This document shows positions 24,246-32,073 of a stretch of DNA of 58,480 nucleotides, piece after piece. The notes beneath the pieces are model-generated. The model saw only the letters and a program-made list of their open reading frames with translations, was not told where the DNA came from and ran no database searches. The DNA is from Proteiniphilum sp. UBA5384 (GTDB lineage Bacteria; Bacteroidota; Bacteroidia; Bacteroidales; Dysgonomonadaceae), in contig NZ_DHOS01000006.1 of NCBI RefSeq assembly GCF_002410825.1, positions 23,406 through 81,885 on the forward strand. Direction: 5' to 3'. How positions within the stretch are numbered: the stretch's first letter is position 1; every line of letters begins with the position of its first letter. The position numbers and the translations under genes were made by a program.

Positions 24246-25265
24246 TTAGTGGGCCGATTGGAATTGCTCCAGAAAACGCACGTCGTTTTCTGAGAACATC
24301 CTTAAATCTTTCACCTGGTACTTGAGGTTGGTGATCCGTTCAATCCCCATCCCAAGCGCATAACCTGAATAGGTCTTGCTGTCAATGCCGCAATTTTCCA
24401 ATACATTAGGATCTACCATTCCACATCCCAATATCTCCACCCATCCGGTATGTTTACAGAATGGGCATCCTTTTCCCCCACAAATATTACAAGAGATATC
24501 CATCTCTGCACTGGGTTCAGTGAAAGGAAAATAAGAAGGGCGCAGACGTATCCTGGTTTTTTCACCAAACATCTCCCTTGCAAAGAAAAGCAATGCTTGT
24601 TTCAGGTCGGCAAAAGATACATCCTTGTCGATATACAACGCCTCTACCTGATGAAAGAAACAATGGGCACGGTAAGAGATTGCCTCATTCCTGTAGACAC
24701 GCCCCGGACAGATAATACGGATGGGAGGTGCTGTTTTTTCCATCACCCTTGTCTGAACCGAAGAGGTGTGCGTACGCAATACGATCTGGGGATCGCTCTG
24801 GATAAAAAAAGTATCCTGCATATCGCGTGCCGGATGATCGTCCGCAAAATTGAGTGATGAAAACACATGCCAGTCATCTTCTACTTCCGGTCCTTCGGCA
24901 ATAGAAAATCCAAGCCGTTTGAAAATATCGCATATCTCTTCTTTTACAATCGAGAGAGGGTGGCGTGTACCCAACGGTATGGGATAGGATGTACGCGACA
25001 AGTCGACATCGCCATATCCGGTACTACTGTCCTCGAATTGTTTTTTCAACGATTCAATTTTCTCGGTTGCTTTTTGTTTCAACTCGTTCAGACGCATACC
25101 CACCTCCCGTTTCTGCTCCGGTGCTATAGTGCGGAAATCATCCATTAGGGAGGATATAGTTCCTTTTTTACCCAAGTATTTTATACGTGCCGCTTCTACC
25201 TCTTCCGGAGCAGAAACTATCAGCTGCTCTATTTCGGAAAGGAGAATCTTTATCTTGTCTATCAT
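24246..25265 (-). CDS. pheS: Phenylalanine-tRNA ligase alpha subunit
   Basis: Catalytic subunit of the (alpha-beta)2 class II synthetase that charges tRNA-Phe. The 339-residue length is normal. Seen are the N-terminal coiled coil (residues about 1-90), HPLSIVKEEI, motif 2 around RTHTSSVQTR and RVYRNEAISYRAHCFFHQVE, and motif 3 YALGMGIERI. Zinc-ribbon-like cysteines occur at CNICGGKGCPFC, an insertion seen in some PheS proteins of this phylum. pheT is not adjacent, as is usual in Bacteroidales. A -7 box is at 25297. Confidence 0.97.
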   Translation of the reverse strand: MIDKIKILLSEIEQLIVSAPEEVEAARIKYLGKKGTISSLMDDFRTIAPEQKREVGMRLNELKQKATEKIESLKKQFEDSSTGYGDVDLSRTSYPIPLGTRHPLSIVKEEICDIFKRLGFSIAEGPEVEDDWHVFSSLNFADDHPARDMQDTFFIQSDPQIVLRTHTSSVQTRVMEKTAPPIRIICPGRVYRNEAISYRAHCFFHQVEALYIDKDVSFADLKQALLFFAREMFGEKTRIRLRPSYFPFTEPSAEMDISCNICGGKGCPFCKHTGWVEILGCGMVDPNVLENCGIDSKTYSGYALGMGIERITNLKYQVKDLRMFSENDVRFLEQFQSAH

Positions 25266-25296
25266 TTTATTGAATCTTATATTCCTATAAACAGTA

Positions 25297-25304
25297 CAAA
25301 AATA
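25297..25304 (-). promoter_or_regulatory. -7 element TATTTTTG for pheS
   Basis: Exact TAnnTTTG on the minus strand, 31 bases upstream of the pheS start. It is part of a divergent promoter region with tilS. Confidence 0.5.
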
Positions 25305-25379
25305 GGTATTTTATTGCTATTTATCCCTGTTTTCGACTAAAGATTTAACAGAAACGGATGTGGATTAAGGTTAAATTTG

Positions 25380-25387
25380 TACTTTTG
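25380..25387 (+). promoter_or_regulatory. -7 element TACTTTTG for tilS
   Basis: Exact TAnnTTTG, 23 bases before the tilS ATG at 25411. Confidence 0.5.
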
Positions 25388-25410
25388 TTTCGACAAAGCG
25401 TTTTCAAAAG

Positions 25411-26733
25411 ATGATCGAAACGGTACGTAAGTTCATTGAAAAGGAAAAATTGTTCACACCCAATGCCTCGGTTATAGTGGGGTTGAGTGGGGGATTGGAT
25501 TCGATGGCATTGCTTGATGTGCTGGTGCTTCTGGGGTATCGATGCATAGCCGCCCATTGTAATTTCCATTTGCGTGGCAACGAGTCGGACAGGGATGCCA
25601 CATTTGCCAGGAAGTGGTGCAAGAAAATCAATGTCCCTTTTATTTCCGTCGACTTCGATACAACCCGATATGCTGCAAACAGAAAGATTTCTATTGAGAT
25701 GGCGGCACGTGAATTGCGTTATGACTGGTTTGAAACCGTACGTCGACAGTATGATGCTGAAACGGTGGCTGTTGCACACCATAAGGACGATTCGGTAGAG
25801 ACTGTTTTGCTAAACCTTATTCGGGGTACCGGTATCAGAGGGTTGACAGGTATCATGTCAAGAAACAAGGATGTGGCGCGTCCGCTATTGTGTGTAACAC
25901 GTGCCGAAATTGAAGCCTATATCACAGAAAAGGAAATACCGTACGTGTATGACAGTACGAATAGTGATGATGTGTACTTGCGGAATGCTCTCAGATTGCA
26001 TGTCATTCCCCAACTTGAAAAATTAAATCCCTCCGCCAAAGAAGCCATTTACCGTACTTCCCTAAATCTTTCCGAAGCAGAAAAGATATACAGGATATCT
26101 GTAGCAGAAGCAATAAAGGAAGTGTTCAAAGACGACAAAATCGATATTCTGAAGCTCTGTAAAACCCCATCACCGCAATCTGTACTGTTCGAGATACTTT
26201 CCCCTCTGGGTTTCAGTGCATCGGTGGTGGAAGATGCATATAATGCAATGGTGGCCTCTTCCGGAAAAGTTTTCGTTTCCAAATCACACCAGCTCATAAA
26301 AGATCGTGATTATTTCATCCTCGACCAGATATGCGCCGCACAGCAAGAGACAGAAATAATTTATATAGACCGGGAGACGAAAGAAATTACGGAACCCATC
26401 CACCTGATAATCCGAAAGGAAGAGATGCCTGTCGAAATCAAAAAAAACAACCGCTGGTTATATGCTGATGCGGACAAATTGGAATTTCCCTTGAAATTGA
26501 GAAGATGGCAGGAGGGAGATTGGTTTATACCTTTCGGCATGAAAGGGAAAAAAAAGTTGAGCGACTATTTTACCGACCGGAAGTATAATCTGAAGGAAAA
26601 AAAAGAGGCCTGGTTATTGCTTTCGGGGGATGGAATTGTGTGGATAGTCGGAGAGCGTACCGATGACCGTTTTAAAGTGACAGAAAAAAGTAAAAGAATT
26701 CTCATTGTTGAGATAATCGATAATGGAATATAA
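25411..26733 (+). CDS. tilS: tRNA(Ile)-lysidine synthase
   Basis: Attaches lysine to C34 of tRNA-Ile(CAU) so that it reads AUA codons. The 440-residue enzyme carries the N-type ATP pyrophosphatase P-loop SGGLDS at residues 26-31, then HCNFHLRG, the HHKDDSVET segment, RGTGIRGLTG, and RPLL-to-DSTNSD. The C-terminal domain has LRRWQEGDWFIPFGMKGKKKLSDYFTD, the TilS C-terminal signature. It has its own promoter, divergent from pheS. The weak inverted repeats at 26754-26781 and 26810-26831 that follow may be its terminator. Confidence 0.96.
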   Translation: MIETVRKFIEKEKLFTPNASVIVGLSGGLDSMALLDVLVLLGYRCIAAHCNFHLRGNESDRDATFARKWCKKINVPFISVDFDTTRYAANRKISIEMAARELRYDWFETVRRQYDAETVAVAHHKDDSVETVLLNLIRGTGIRGLTGIMSRNKDVARPLLCVTRAEIEAYITEKEIPYVYDSTNSDDVYLRNALRLHVIPQLEKLNPSAKEAIYRTSLNLSEAEKIYRISVAEAIKEVFKDDKIDILKLCKTPSPQSVLFEILSPLGFSASVVEDAYNAMVASSGKVFVSKSHQLIKDRDYFILDQICAAQQETEIIYIDRETKEITEPIHLIIRKEEMPVEIKKNNRWLYADADKLEFPLKLRRWQEGDWFIPFGMKGKKKLSDYFTDRKYNLKEKKEAWLLLSGDGIVWIVGERTDDRFKVTEKSKRILIVEIIDNGI

Positions 26734-26879
26734 GTGAAAAATATTTTAAAATTGATGCAACTTTTTCCTCTTTTCTGCATCTATATAGTATAGACATAAA
26801 AACCAAGAACCAAGACTTTTAAACTTCTTGGATTCTTAAATTTTTAAATACTCAACCAAATTAATAATATATAGTCAAT

Positions 26880-27023
26880 ATGAAGAATGATGTAGATGTA
26901 ATTAAGGATGTGCTGATTGTGGGAATTTTCGTGGGGTTTGCCTATTATGTATCTCGGCGTTATAGTCAAAAAAAGCAGAGAGAGAGAGAGTTACGGGAAA
27001 CACTCCACTTTCAGTTATTTTAA
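26880..27023 (+). CDS. 47-residue single-span membrane protein, unknown function
   Basis: A small gene between tilS and serS. ATG at 26880 and TAA at 27021 encode 47 residues: a short acidic N-terminus, one hydrophobic segment (about residues 11-24, VLIVGIFVGFAYYV), then a strongly basic/charged tail with SRRYSQKKQ. This follows the positive-inside layout of a single-pass inner-membrane peptide with its C-terminus in the cytoplasm. A clear intrinsic terminator follows 34 bases after the stop and the serS promoter comes directly after that, which marks the stretch as its own transcription unit. No family recognised; conservation in relatives would decide whether it is real. Confidence 0.5.
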   Translation: MKNDVDVIKDVLIVGIFVGFAYYVSRRYSQKKQRERELRETLHFQLF

Positions 27024-27056
27024 ATCTTTCCCATTGACATCTGAATAAAATTTTAT

Positions 27057-27084
27057 TCCGGCAGTCTCTCATGCCGGATTTTTT
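27057..27084 (+). terminator. Intrinsic terminator before serS
   Basis: TCCGGCA (27057-27063) pairs with TGCCGGA (27072-27078), 8-base loop, then T6. Confidence 0.85.
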
Positions 27085-27085
27085 G

Positions 27086-27093
27086 TACCTTTG
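27086..27093 (+). promoter_or_regulatory. -7 element TACCTTTG for serS
   Basis: Exact TAnnTTTG one base after the T tract of the preceding terminator and 20 bases before the serS ATG. The -33 region would fall inside the terminator hairpin. Confidence 0.6.
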
Positions 27094-27113
27094 CAGGTCG
27101 AAAAACAATTTTT

Positions 27114-28385
27114 ATGCTTACACTCAGAACTATCAATGAAAATCCGGAGGAGGTTATACACCGCTTGTCGAAAAAGAATTTCGATGGCAGTGGAATCATC
27201 CGTCAGATTATCGAACTGGATAATATACGCCGTAAGACCCAAACTGATCTTGATGCTCTTTTGGGCGAGATTAAAACTATATCCCGGTCCATTGGCCAGT
27301 TAATGAAAGATGGCAATAAGGAGGAAGCGGCAACGGTCCAGGAAAAGGTGCGATTGCTAAAAGAGACATCCGGGCAATTGAGCACTACCCTTAAAGTTAC
27401 TGAACAAGAGATTGAGGGCCTATTGGTCACTATTCCAAATTTACCGCATGAGTCCGTGCCGCCGGGAAGGACCGCCGAAGACAATCTGATTGAGCGAAGC
27501 GGAGGTGAAATTCCATTGTTGGGCGATGATGCCCTTCCGCATTGGGAGTTGGCGAAAAAATATGACCTTATCGATTTTGAATTGGGTGTAAAGATTACGG
27601 GAGCCGGATTTCCGGTCTATAAAGGAAAGGGCGCACGGTTACAACGTGCGCTCATCAACTTTTTCCTGGACAGTGCTCGCGATGCCGGATTCACCGAGGT
27701 ACAACCGCCCTATATGGTTAACAGTGATTCAGGATTTGGTACGGGACAGTTGCCTGATAAAGAAGGACAAATGTATCATGTGGGGTTGGACGATCTTTAC
27801 CTGATCCCTACCGCGGAAGTACCGGTTACCAATATTTACCGCGATGTGATTCTTGATGAGAAGGAGTTACCGGTAAAGAATACAGCCTATTCGGCCTGTT
27901 TCCGCCGTGAAGCAGGATCTTACGGCAAGGATGTGCGCGGCCTGAACCGCCTGCACCAGTTTGATAAAGTAGAAATCGTTTGTATCGATAAACCCGGGAA
28001 CTCTTATGAACGTCTCGACGAAATGGTACGATATGTACAAACGCTGGTGGAAAAACTGGAACTTCCGTGGCGTATCCTTCGCCTTTGTGGTGGGGACCTG
28101 AGTTTTACTTCGGCATTGACATTCGACTTCGAAGTCTTTTCCACTGCCCAGAAACGATGGTTAGAGGTCAGCTCGGTCTCCAATTTCGAAAGTTATCAGG
28201 CCAACCGGTTGAAATGCCGCTACAGGAACGTAGACCGCAAAACAGAACTATGCCATACACTCAACGGCAGTGCACTTGCTTTACCGCGTATCCTGGCAGC
28301 ATTGCTGGAGAATAACCAGACAGCTGAAGGAATCAGGATTCCCCTTGTCTTGGTTCCTTATTGTGGTTTCGACCTAATCGATTAA
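27114..28385 (+). CDS. serS: Serine-tRNA ligase
   Basis: Class II synthetase that charges tRNA-Ser. The 423-residue length is standard. The first ~110 residues form the long antiparallel coiled coil that grips the tRNA variable arm. The catalytic core shows IPNLPHESVPPG, GFTEVQPPYMVN, GTGQLPDKEGQMYHV, LIPTAEVPVTN (TAE motif for serine), motif 2 FRREAGSYGKDVRGLNRLHQF and motif 3 near NGSALALPRILAALLENNQ. Start ATG at 27114 lies just after its promoter. Monocistronic, followed by the L31 promoter. Confidence 0.97.
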   Translation: MLTLRTINENPEEVIHRLSKKNFDGSGIIRQIIELDNIRRKTQTDLDALLGEIKTISRSIGQLMKDGNKEEAATVQEKVRLLKETSGQLSTTLKVTEQEIEGLLVTIPNLPHESVPPGRTAEDNLIERSGGEIPLLGDDALPHWELAKKYDLIDFELGVKITGAGFPVYKGKGARLQRALINFFLDSARDAGFTEVQPPYMVNSDSGFGTGQLPDKEGQMYHVGLDDLYLIPTAEVPVTNIYRDVILDEKELPVKNTAYSACFRREAGSYGKDVRGLNRLHQFDKVEIVCIDKPGNSYERLDEMVRYVQTLVEKLELPWRILRLCGGDLSFTSALTFDFEVFSTAQKRWLEVSSVSNFESYQANRLKCRYRNVDRKTELCHTLNGSALALPRILAALLENNQTAEGIRIPLVLVPYCGFDLID

Positions 28386-28451
28386 TTCGGAAGATATTGA
28401 GCCAATCTTCAAAAAAGAACAGCATTTATTTTTTATTTTAAAGGATTGTTG

Positions 28452-28459
28452 TATCTTTG
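28452..28459 (+). promoter_or_regulatory. -7 element TATCTTTG for L31
   Basis: Exact TAnnTTTG 114 bases before the L31 ATG at 28574, implying a leader of about 108 bases. Confidence 0.6.
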
Positions 28460-28465
28460 CACACC

Positions 28466-28573
28466 AAAATTGAGAATATTCAAACAGTAGGATCGGAAAA
28501 GTCTGTACGACGTCAGAAACAAGAGGTTATTGATGACTGCCGGCTTCAGGATCCGGAAAAAATAAAAACCAGT
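28466..28573 (+). promoter_or_regulatory. Long 5' leader of L31, possible autoregulatory RNA
   Basis: About 108 bases between the inferred transcription start and the L31 ATG. It has short self-complementary parts: TTGA..TCAA near 28470 and CCGG..CCGG near 28541-28557 followed by A-rich sequence. The frame is open through this stretch but has no ATG. Ribosomal-protein leaders that bind their own product are known for L31 in other phyla; this one is a candidate only. Confidence 0.35.
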
Positions 28574-28831
28574 ATGAAGAAAGAGATTCATCCCGACAAT
28601 TACCGTCCGGTAGTTTTCAAAGATATGTCGAATGAAGAAATTTTCATTTCGCGATCTACTATTAATGCCAAAGAGACTATTGAAGTTGATGGCGTTACCT
28701 ACCCATTGGTGAAACTTGAAATTACCAGTTCTTCCCATCCATTCTATACCGGGAAACAGAAACTGGTAGATACGGCAGGACGGGTTGACAAATTTATGAG
28801 CCGTTACGGTAACCGTAATAAGAAAAAATAA
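28574..28831 (+). CDS. rpmE2: 50S ribosomal protein L31, type B (zinc-free)
   Basis: An 85-residue ribosomal protein of the large subunit. The MKKEIHPDNYRPVVFKD start, SSHPFYTGKQKLVDTAGRVDKF and the basic end are typical of type B L31. The CxxC zinc pairs of type A are absent, so it needs no zinc. The open frame continues upstream to a TTG at 28457, but that codon is part of the -7 box, so the ATG at 28574 is the start. The terminator at 28863 follows. Confidence 0.96.
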   Translation: MKKEIHPDNYRPVVFKDMSNEEIFISRSTINAKETIEVDGVTYPLVKLEITSSSHPFYTGKQKLVDTAGRVDKFMSRYGNRNKKK

Positions 28832-28862
28832 TCCTGTATTCTACAGGTTTAAAAAGTGTGAT

Positions 28863-28897
28863 AAATAGCGGCGGTCCGGTAAGGATCGTCGCTATTT
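28863..28897 (+). terminator. Stable hairpin after L31, probable terminator
   Basis: AAATAGCG pairs with CGCTATTT and the inner part extends with G-T pairs (GCGGTCC/GGATCGT) around a 5-base loop. The T run is short (TTTG), so it may need help to terminate. A smaller hairpin CCTGTA/TACAGG lies before it at about 28834-28848. Confidence 0.65.
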
Positions 28898-28932
28898 GTC
28901 ATTACCAAGAATAGATTTTGCATAAAAATGTG

Positions 28933-28940
28933 TATTTTTG
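28933..28940 (+). promoter_or_regulatory. -7 element TATTTTTG four bases before the Lnb-like start codon
   Basis: Exact TAnnTTTG; the next ATG (28945) begins four bases later, near the expected transcription start. Either the mRNA is leaderless or translation begins at the in-frame TTG at 28987, which would give a tidier signal peptide. Confidence 0.5.
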
Positions 28941-28944
28941 CCTT

Positions 28945-30252
28945 ATGAAACGAAGCGTTACCATATTATCAATAAAAATAAACCTTTTGACTTTCATTCG
29001 GCAGAAAAGAATATTAGTCCCTTTATCCATTCTATTACTGTCGTTACCGGTATCAGCGCAGATACAACTGAGTGACAATGCAAAGATCAGCCTGTTGACT
29101 GCTTCTCCATGGTCCGGAGCGGTATACGCCCTGTTTGGCCATACGGCAATCTACGTGCATGATGATTCAACCGGTGTGAATGCCGTTTTTAATTATGGTT
29201 TTTTCGATTCTTCACAACCCTATTTCATCTATAATTTTGTACGGGGTAAAACAGATTATATACTTGGGGTTGAGACAATGGCTGATTTTCTTCATGAGTA
29301 CGGATACAGGGGACAACAAGTGACAGAACAGGAGCTGAACCTTTTGCCGGAAGAAAAACAACAATTATTTGAATCGCTGTTTACCAACGCACTACCGCAA
29401 AACAGGGAATACCGTTACAACTATTTCTACGATAATTGCACAACCCGTCCCCGCGATCTGGTTGAAGAATTCACACATGGATCCATTCAATATCCACCGA
29501 CAAAACCCGGCCAGTCATATCGTGATTTGGTGCATGAATGTGTGGAGAGTTATCCATGGATTCAATTCGGAATAGACCTGCTGATAGGAAGTCCTGCCGA
29601 CAGTATCATCGGTGTAAGGGAAAAAATGTATATCCCCGCTTATCTGATGGACTCTTTTGATGGGGCGGTCATCCAAAGGAATGACACCTTGAGCGATCCT
29701 TTGGTAAAACATACCAAAGTTTTGTTACATGTCAATAACGAAATCAATAAAAAGAATCATCCTACACCCTTCACCCCATTGATAGTAGGCATTGCTCTAT
29801 TCCTCCTGACAATAATAGTCAGTCTGCTGCAAAGAATCAAATTAAATAAGACGAAACTATCCAGGCTCTATGATACTATCCTGTTTGGAGTGGCAGGGCT
29901 GGCAGGAATAGTATTGTTGGTGCTGATGTACTTCTCAGAGCATCCCGCCACTAATCCCAACTGGAATTTTGCATGGTTAAATCCGGTAATGCTGGTGGCC
30001 GCTTTATGCTTTTGGATGAAATCAGCAAATAAAGCGGTTTTTTACTATCATTTTATTAACTTTGCGCTCTTAACGCTTTTCCTCCTGTCATGGTGGTTTA
30101 TTCCCCAGCAGTTACCGCTGGCCACAATCCCACTTTCAGCGAGTTTGTGGCTCAGGTCGGGCGCAAATATCTATATGTTTAGAAAAGGACGTTTAAAAAA
30201 TAGGCAGTTCACCACGAGCAGGTATATGAAAGCAGGGTGGGGAGGTCTGTAG
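28945..30252 (+). CDS. Lnb-type lipoprotein N-acyltransferase (DUF4105) with C-terminal membrane domain
   Basis: An integral membrane protein of 435 residues. After an N-terminal signal or anchor comes a periplasmic domain (about 40-260) of the DUF4105 family, now known as the Lnb N-terminal domain, whose founding member adds the N-acyl chain to lipoproteins in Bacteroides. The family's His and Cys are visible as FGHTAIYV (His66) and YFYDNCTTRPRDL (Cys165), a papain/NlpC-like pair. Five hydrophobic segments follow between about 275 and 425. Substrates would be the many lipoproteins of this organism. The N-region before the hydrophobic core is unusually long from this ATG; a TTG at 28987 is an alternative start. 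The next gene begins 25 bases later in the same direction. Confidence 0.82.
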   Translation: MKRSVTILSIKINLLTFIRQKRILVPLSILLLSLPVSAQIQLSDNAKISLLTASPWSGAVYALFGHTAIYVHDDSTGVNAVFNYGFFDSSQPYFIYNFVRGKTDYILGVETMADFLHEYGYRGQQVTEQELNLLPEEKQQLFESLFTNALPQNREYRYNYFYDNCTTRPRDLVEEFTHGSIQYPPTKPGQSYRDLVHECVESYPWIQFGIDLLIGSPADSIIGVREKMYIPAYLMDSFDGAVIQRNDTLSDPLVKHTKVLLHVNNEINKKNHPTPFTPLIVGIALFLLTIIVSLLQRIKLNKTKLSRLYDTILFGVAGLAGIVLLVLMYFSEHPATNPNWNFAWLNPVMLVAALCFWMKSANKAVFYYHFINFALLTLFLLSWWFIPQQLPLATIPLSASLWLRSGANIYMFRKGRLKNRQFTTSRYMKAGWGGL

Positions 30253-30277
30253 ATCGGTAAAAGTCAGATAGAAACAC

Positions 30278-31864
30278 ATGGTAAAATTATTATCTTCGCT
30301 GGTTGCTTTTTTTTCAATCACCACGCTCTTCGCGCAAACGCCTTCGGGAGAAATACCGAAATTGGTGGTGGGTATTACCATTGACCAGTTCCGTGGTGAT
30401 TATCTTGAGATGTTCAGGCATAAATTCGGAGCCAGAGGGTTCAACCGGTTGTTGAACGAGGGACTGGTATACAGTAATATATATTACGACTTTCCCAACC
30501 TGAATAAAGCATCTGCCATCACCACCATCTATACCGGAGCTAACCCGTCCTTTCACGGTATTATGGCTGAAAACAGGTATTTGGTAGAGTCGAACCGTGA
30601 AATATCCTCTTTTTTCGACGATAATTATCTGGGAAATTTTACTACCGAAAAGCTTTCTCCGCTTCCTATCAAGGTATCCACTATTGCCGATGAGCTGAAA
30701 ATCGCTTCGGGAGGGCAATCCGATATTTTTGCCTTTGCTCCCGATGCTTCACAGGCATTTGCCTCCGGTGGACATGGTGCCAGCGGTGCATTCTGGATAG
30801 AGGATGAGAATGGAAAATGGGCGACGTCCACTTTTTACAAGGCAAAGCAACCGGTTGTGGACCAGCATAACCGCGGCGGACAATCACTTACTTATACCAT
30901 CAACAGCCTCACATGGCGTCCGGCCATTGACGTAAACCGGTATGATGCTTTTCCCTATACCCGTAACCGCTATAATTTTCAGCACTATTTTGCCACTGAT
31001 AAGAAAAACAGTATCCATCTGTTCAAGCAATCTCCTTATGTGAATAAGGAGGTAAACGACATGGCGATCAGGATGCTTGAATCAGGATCATTGGGGAAAC
31101 GGATGAACCCCGACTTTCTTGCGCTTACCTTTTATGCGGGAAATTTTGAAAAAGCACTCGATAAAAACTACTCGGTAGAGATACAGGATACTTATTACCG
31201 TCTCGACCAGGAATTGGAAAGGTTACTCGATGCTATCGATGCTGCGGTGGGACTTAAAAATGCGTTGATTTTCGTGGCTTCCACCGGTTATTTCTATGAA
31301 CAGGAGATTATCCCCGAAGGGATGGTTACCTCCGGTGGCGATTTTTACCCCGACAGGACCCAGGCGTTACTCAATATGTATTTAATGGCGCTTTATGGTA
31401 GGGAGCAGTGGATAAAAAAATATTATAATGAGCAATTCTTCTTCGACAGGAAATTGCTTGAAGACAAAAAGATCGATTTAAGGGAATTTCAACAAAAAGC
31501 AGCTGAATTCCTGGTGCTTTCGTCCGGTATCCAAGATGTAGTCACTTCCTATCAAATGCTGCATGGGGCCTATAACCAGGATGTGCAGTATTACAGGAAT
31601 GGTTATTATAAAGGAATGTCGGGAGACCTGTTCCTTCGCTTGCAACCCGGTTGGAGGGTAGTAGACCCTCAATCGGACCAATACGAAAAAGTACGGAATA
31701 ATGCTGTGGTGGCACCGGTAATCTTCTTCGGTACTAATATAAAGCCACAGAAGATCGAGAGAACCATTGAAGCCACAGAAATAGCTCCCAGCGTTGCATA
31801 CCGATTGCGTATCCGGGCACCTAATGCAGCCCAAAGCAAAATACTGAGAGAATTATTTCGATAA
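30278..31864 (+). CDS. Alkaline phosphatase/NPP-fold exported protein lacking catalytic residues (pseudoenzyme)
   Basis: A 528-residue protein with signal peptide (cleavage near LFAQ, residue 20) and the alkaline-phosphatase-superfamily fold of PafA/type I phosphodiesterases: KLVVGITIDQFRGDYL, TTIYTGANPSFHGI, EIQDTYYRLDQELERLLDAID, and a C-terminal IEATEIAPSVAYRLRIRAP. Compared with PafA-type enzymes, the first metal Asp is kept (Asp36) but the nucleophile position (ten residues before the Gly of IYTG) is Lys77, the D-Y-x-G-H site reads F285-Y-A-G-N289, the A-D-H-G site reads A-S335-T336-G, and the D-T-H-V-P site has Val478. It should therefore lack phosphatase activity. It follows the Lnb-like gene by 25 bases and lies upstream of secA. 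A binding or chaperone role is conceivable. Confidence 0.8.
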   Translation: MVKLLSSLVAFFSITTLFAQTPSGEIPKLVVGITIDQFRGDYLEMFRHKFGARGFNRLLNEGLVYSNIYYDFPNLNKASAITTIYTGANPSFHGIMAENRYLVESNREISSFFDDNYLGNFTTEKLSPLPIKVSTIADELKIASGGQSDIFAFAPDASQAFASGGHGASGAFWIEDENGKWATSTFYKAKQPVVDQHNRGGQSLTYTINSLTWRPAIDVNRYDAFPYTRNRYNFQHYFATDKKNSIHLFKQSPYVNKEVNDMAIRMLESGSLGKRMNPDFLALTFYAGNFEKALDKNYSVEIQDTYYRLDQELERLLDAIDAAVGLKNALIFVASTGYFYEQEIIPEGMVTSGGDFYPDRTQALLNMYLMALYGREQWIKKYYNEQFFFDRKLLEDKKIDLREFQQKAAEFLVLSSGIQDVVTSYQMLHGAYNQDVQYYRNGYYKGMSGDLFLRLQPGWRVVDPQSDQYEKVRNNAVVAPVIFFGTNIKPQKIERTIEATEIAPSVAYRLRIRAPNAAQSKILRELFR

Positions 31865-32018
31865 GCGAGGACAGAGACAAAACAAGTTTTGACCATGTCG
31901 AGCGAAGGAATAATATGACGGAGTTGAACTTTTTCGATAAGTAATGAACAGAGATCAAACTCGTTTGAGCTATGCCGTTGCGAGAAAAAGTCTTACGAAG
32001 TTGAACTTTTTCGATAAG
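31856..32018 (+). repeat. Imperfect tandem repeat, 76-77 bp period, before secA
   Basis: TTTCGATAAG recurs at 31856, 31932 and 32009; GTTGAACTT precedes the second and third copies. The first copy includes the stop codon of the upstream gene. Each full unit carries a short perfect hairpin: CAAAAC-AA-GTTTTG at 31878-31891 and TCAAAC-TC-GTTTGA at 31955-31968, where two base pairs differ but pairing is kept. A second stem GAAAAAGT/ACTTTTTC occurs only in the second unit. Confidence 0.8.
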
Positions 32019-32073
32019 CGATAAGAAAAATTCAAGAATATACACAAAATGGATTGTAAAAAATATACCTACT

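Noticed and set aside
28457..28573. N-terminal extension of L31 from a TTG
   Set aside because: The TTG is part of the -7 promoter box and the extension resembles no L31 protein; ATG 28574 gives the normal length.
31856..32018. CRISPR-like array
   Set aside because: Two and a bit units with 76-77 bp period and no unique spacers; it is a degenerate tandem repeat.
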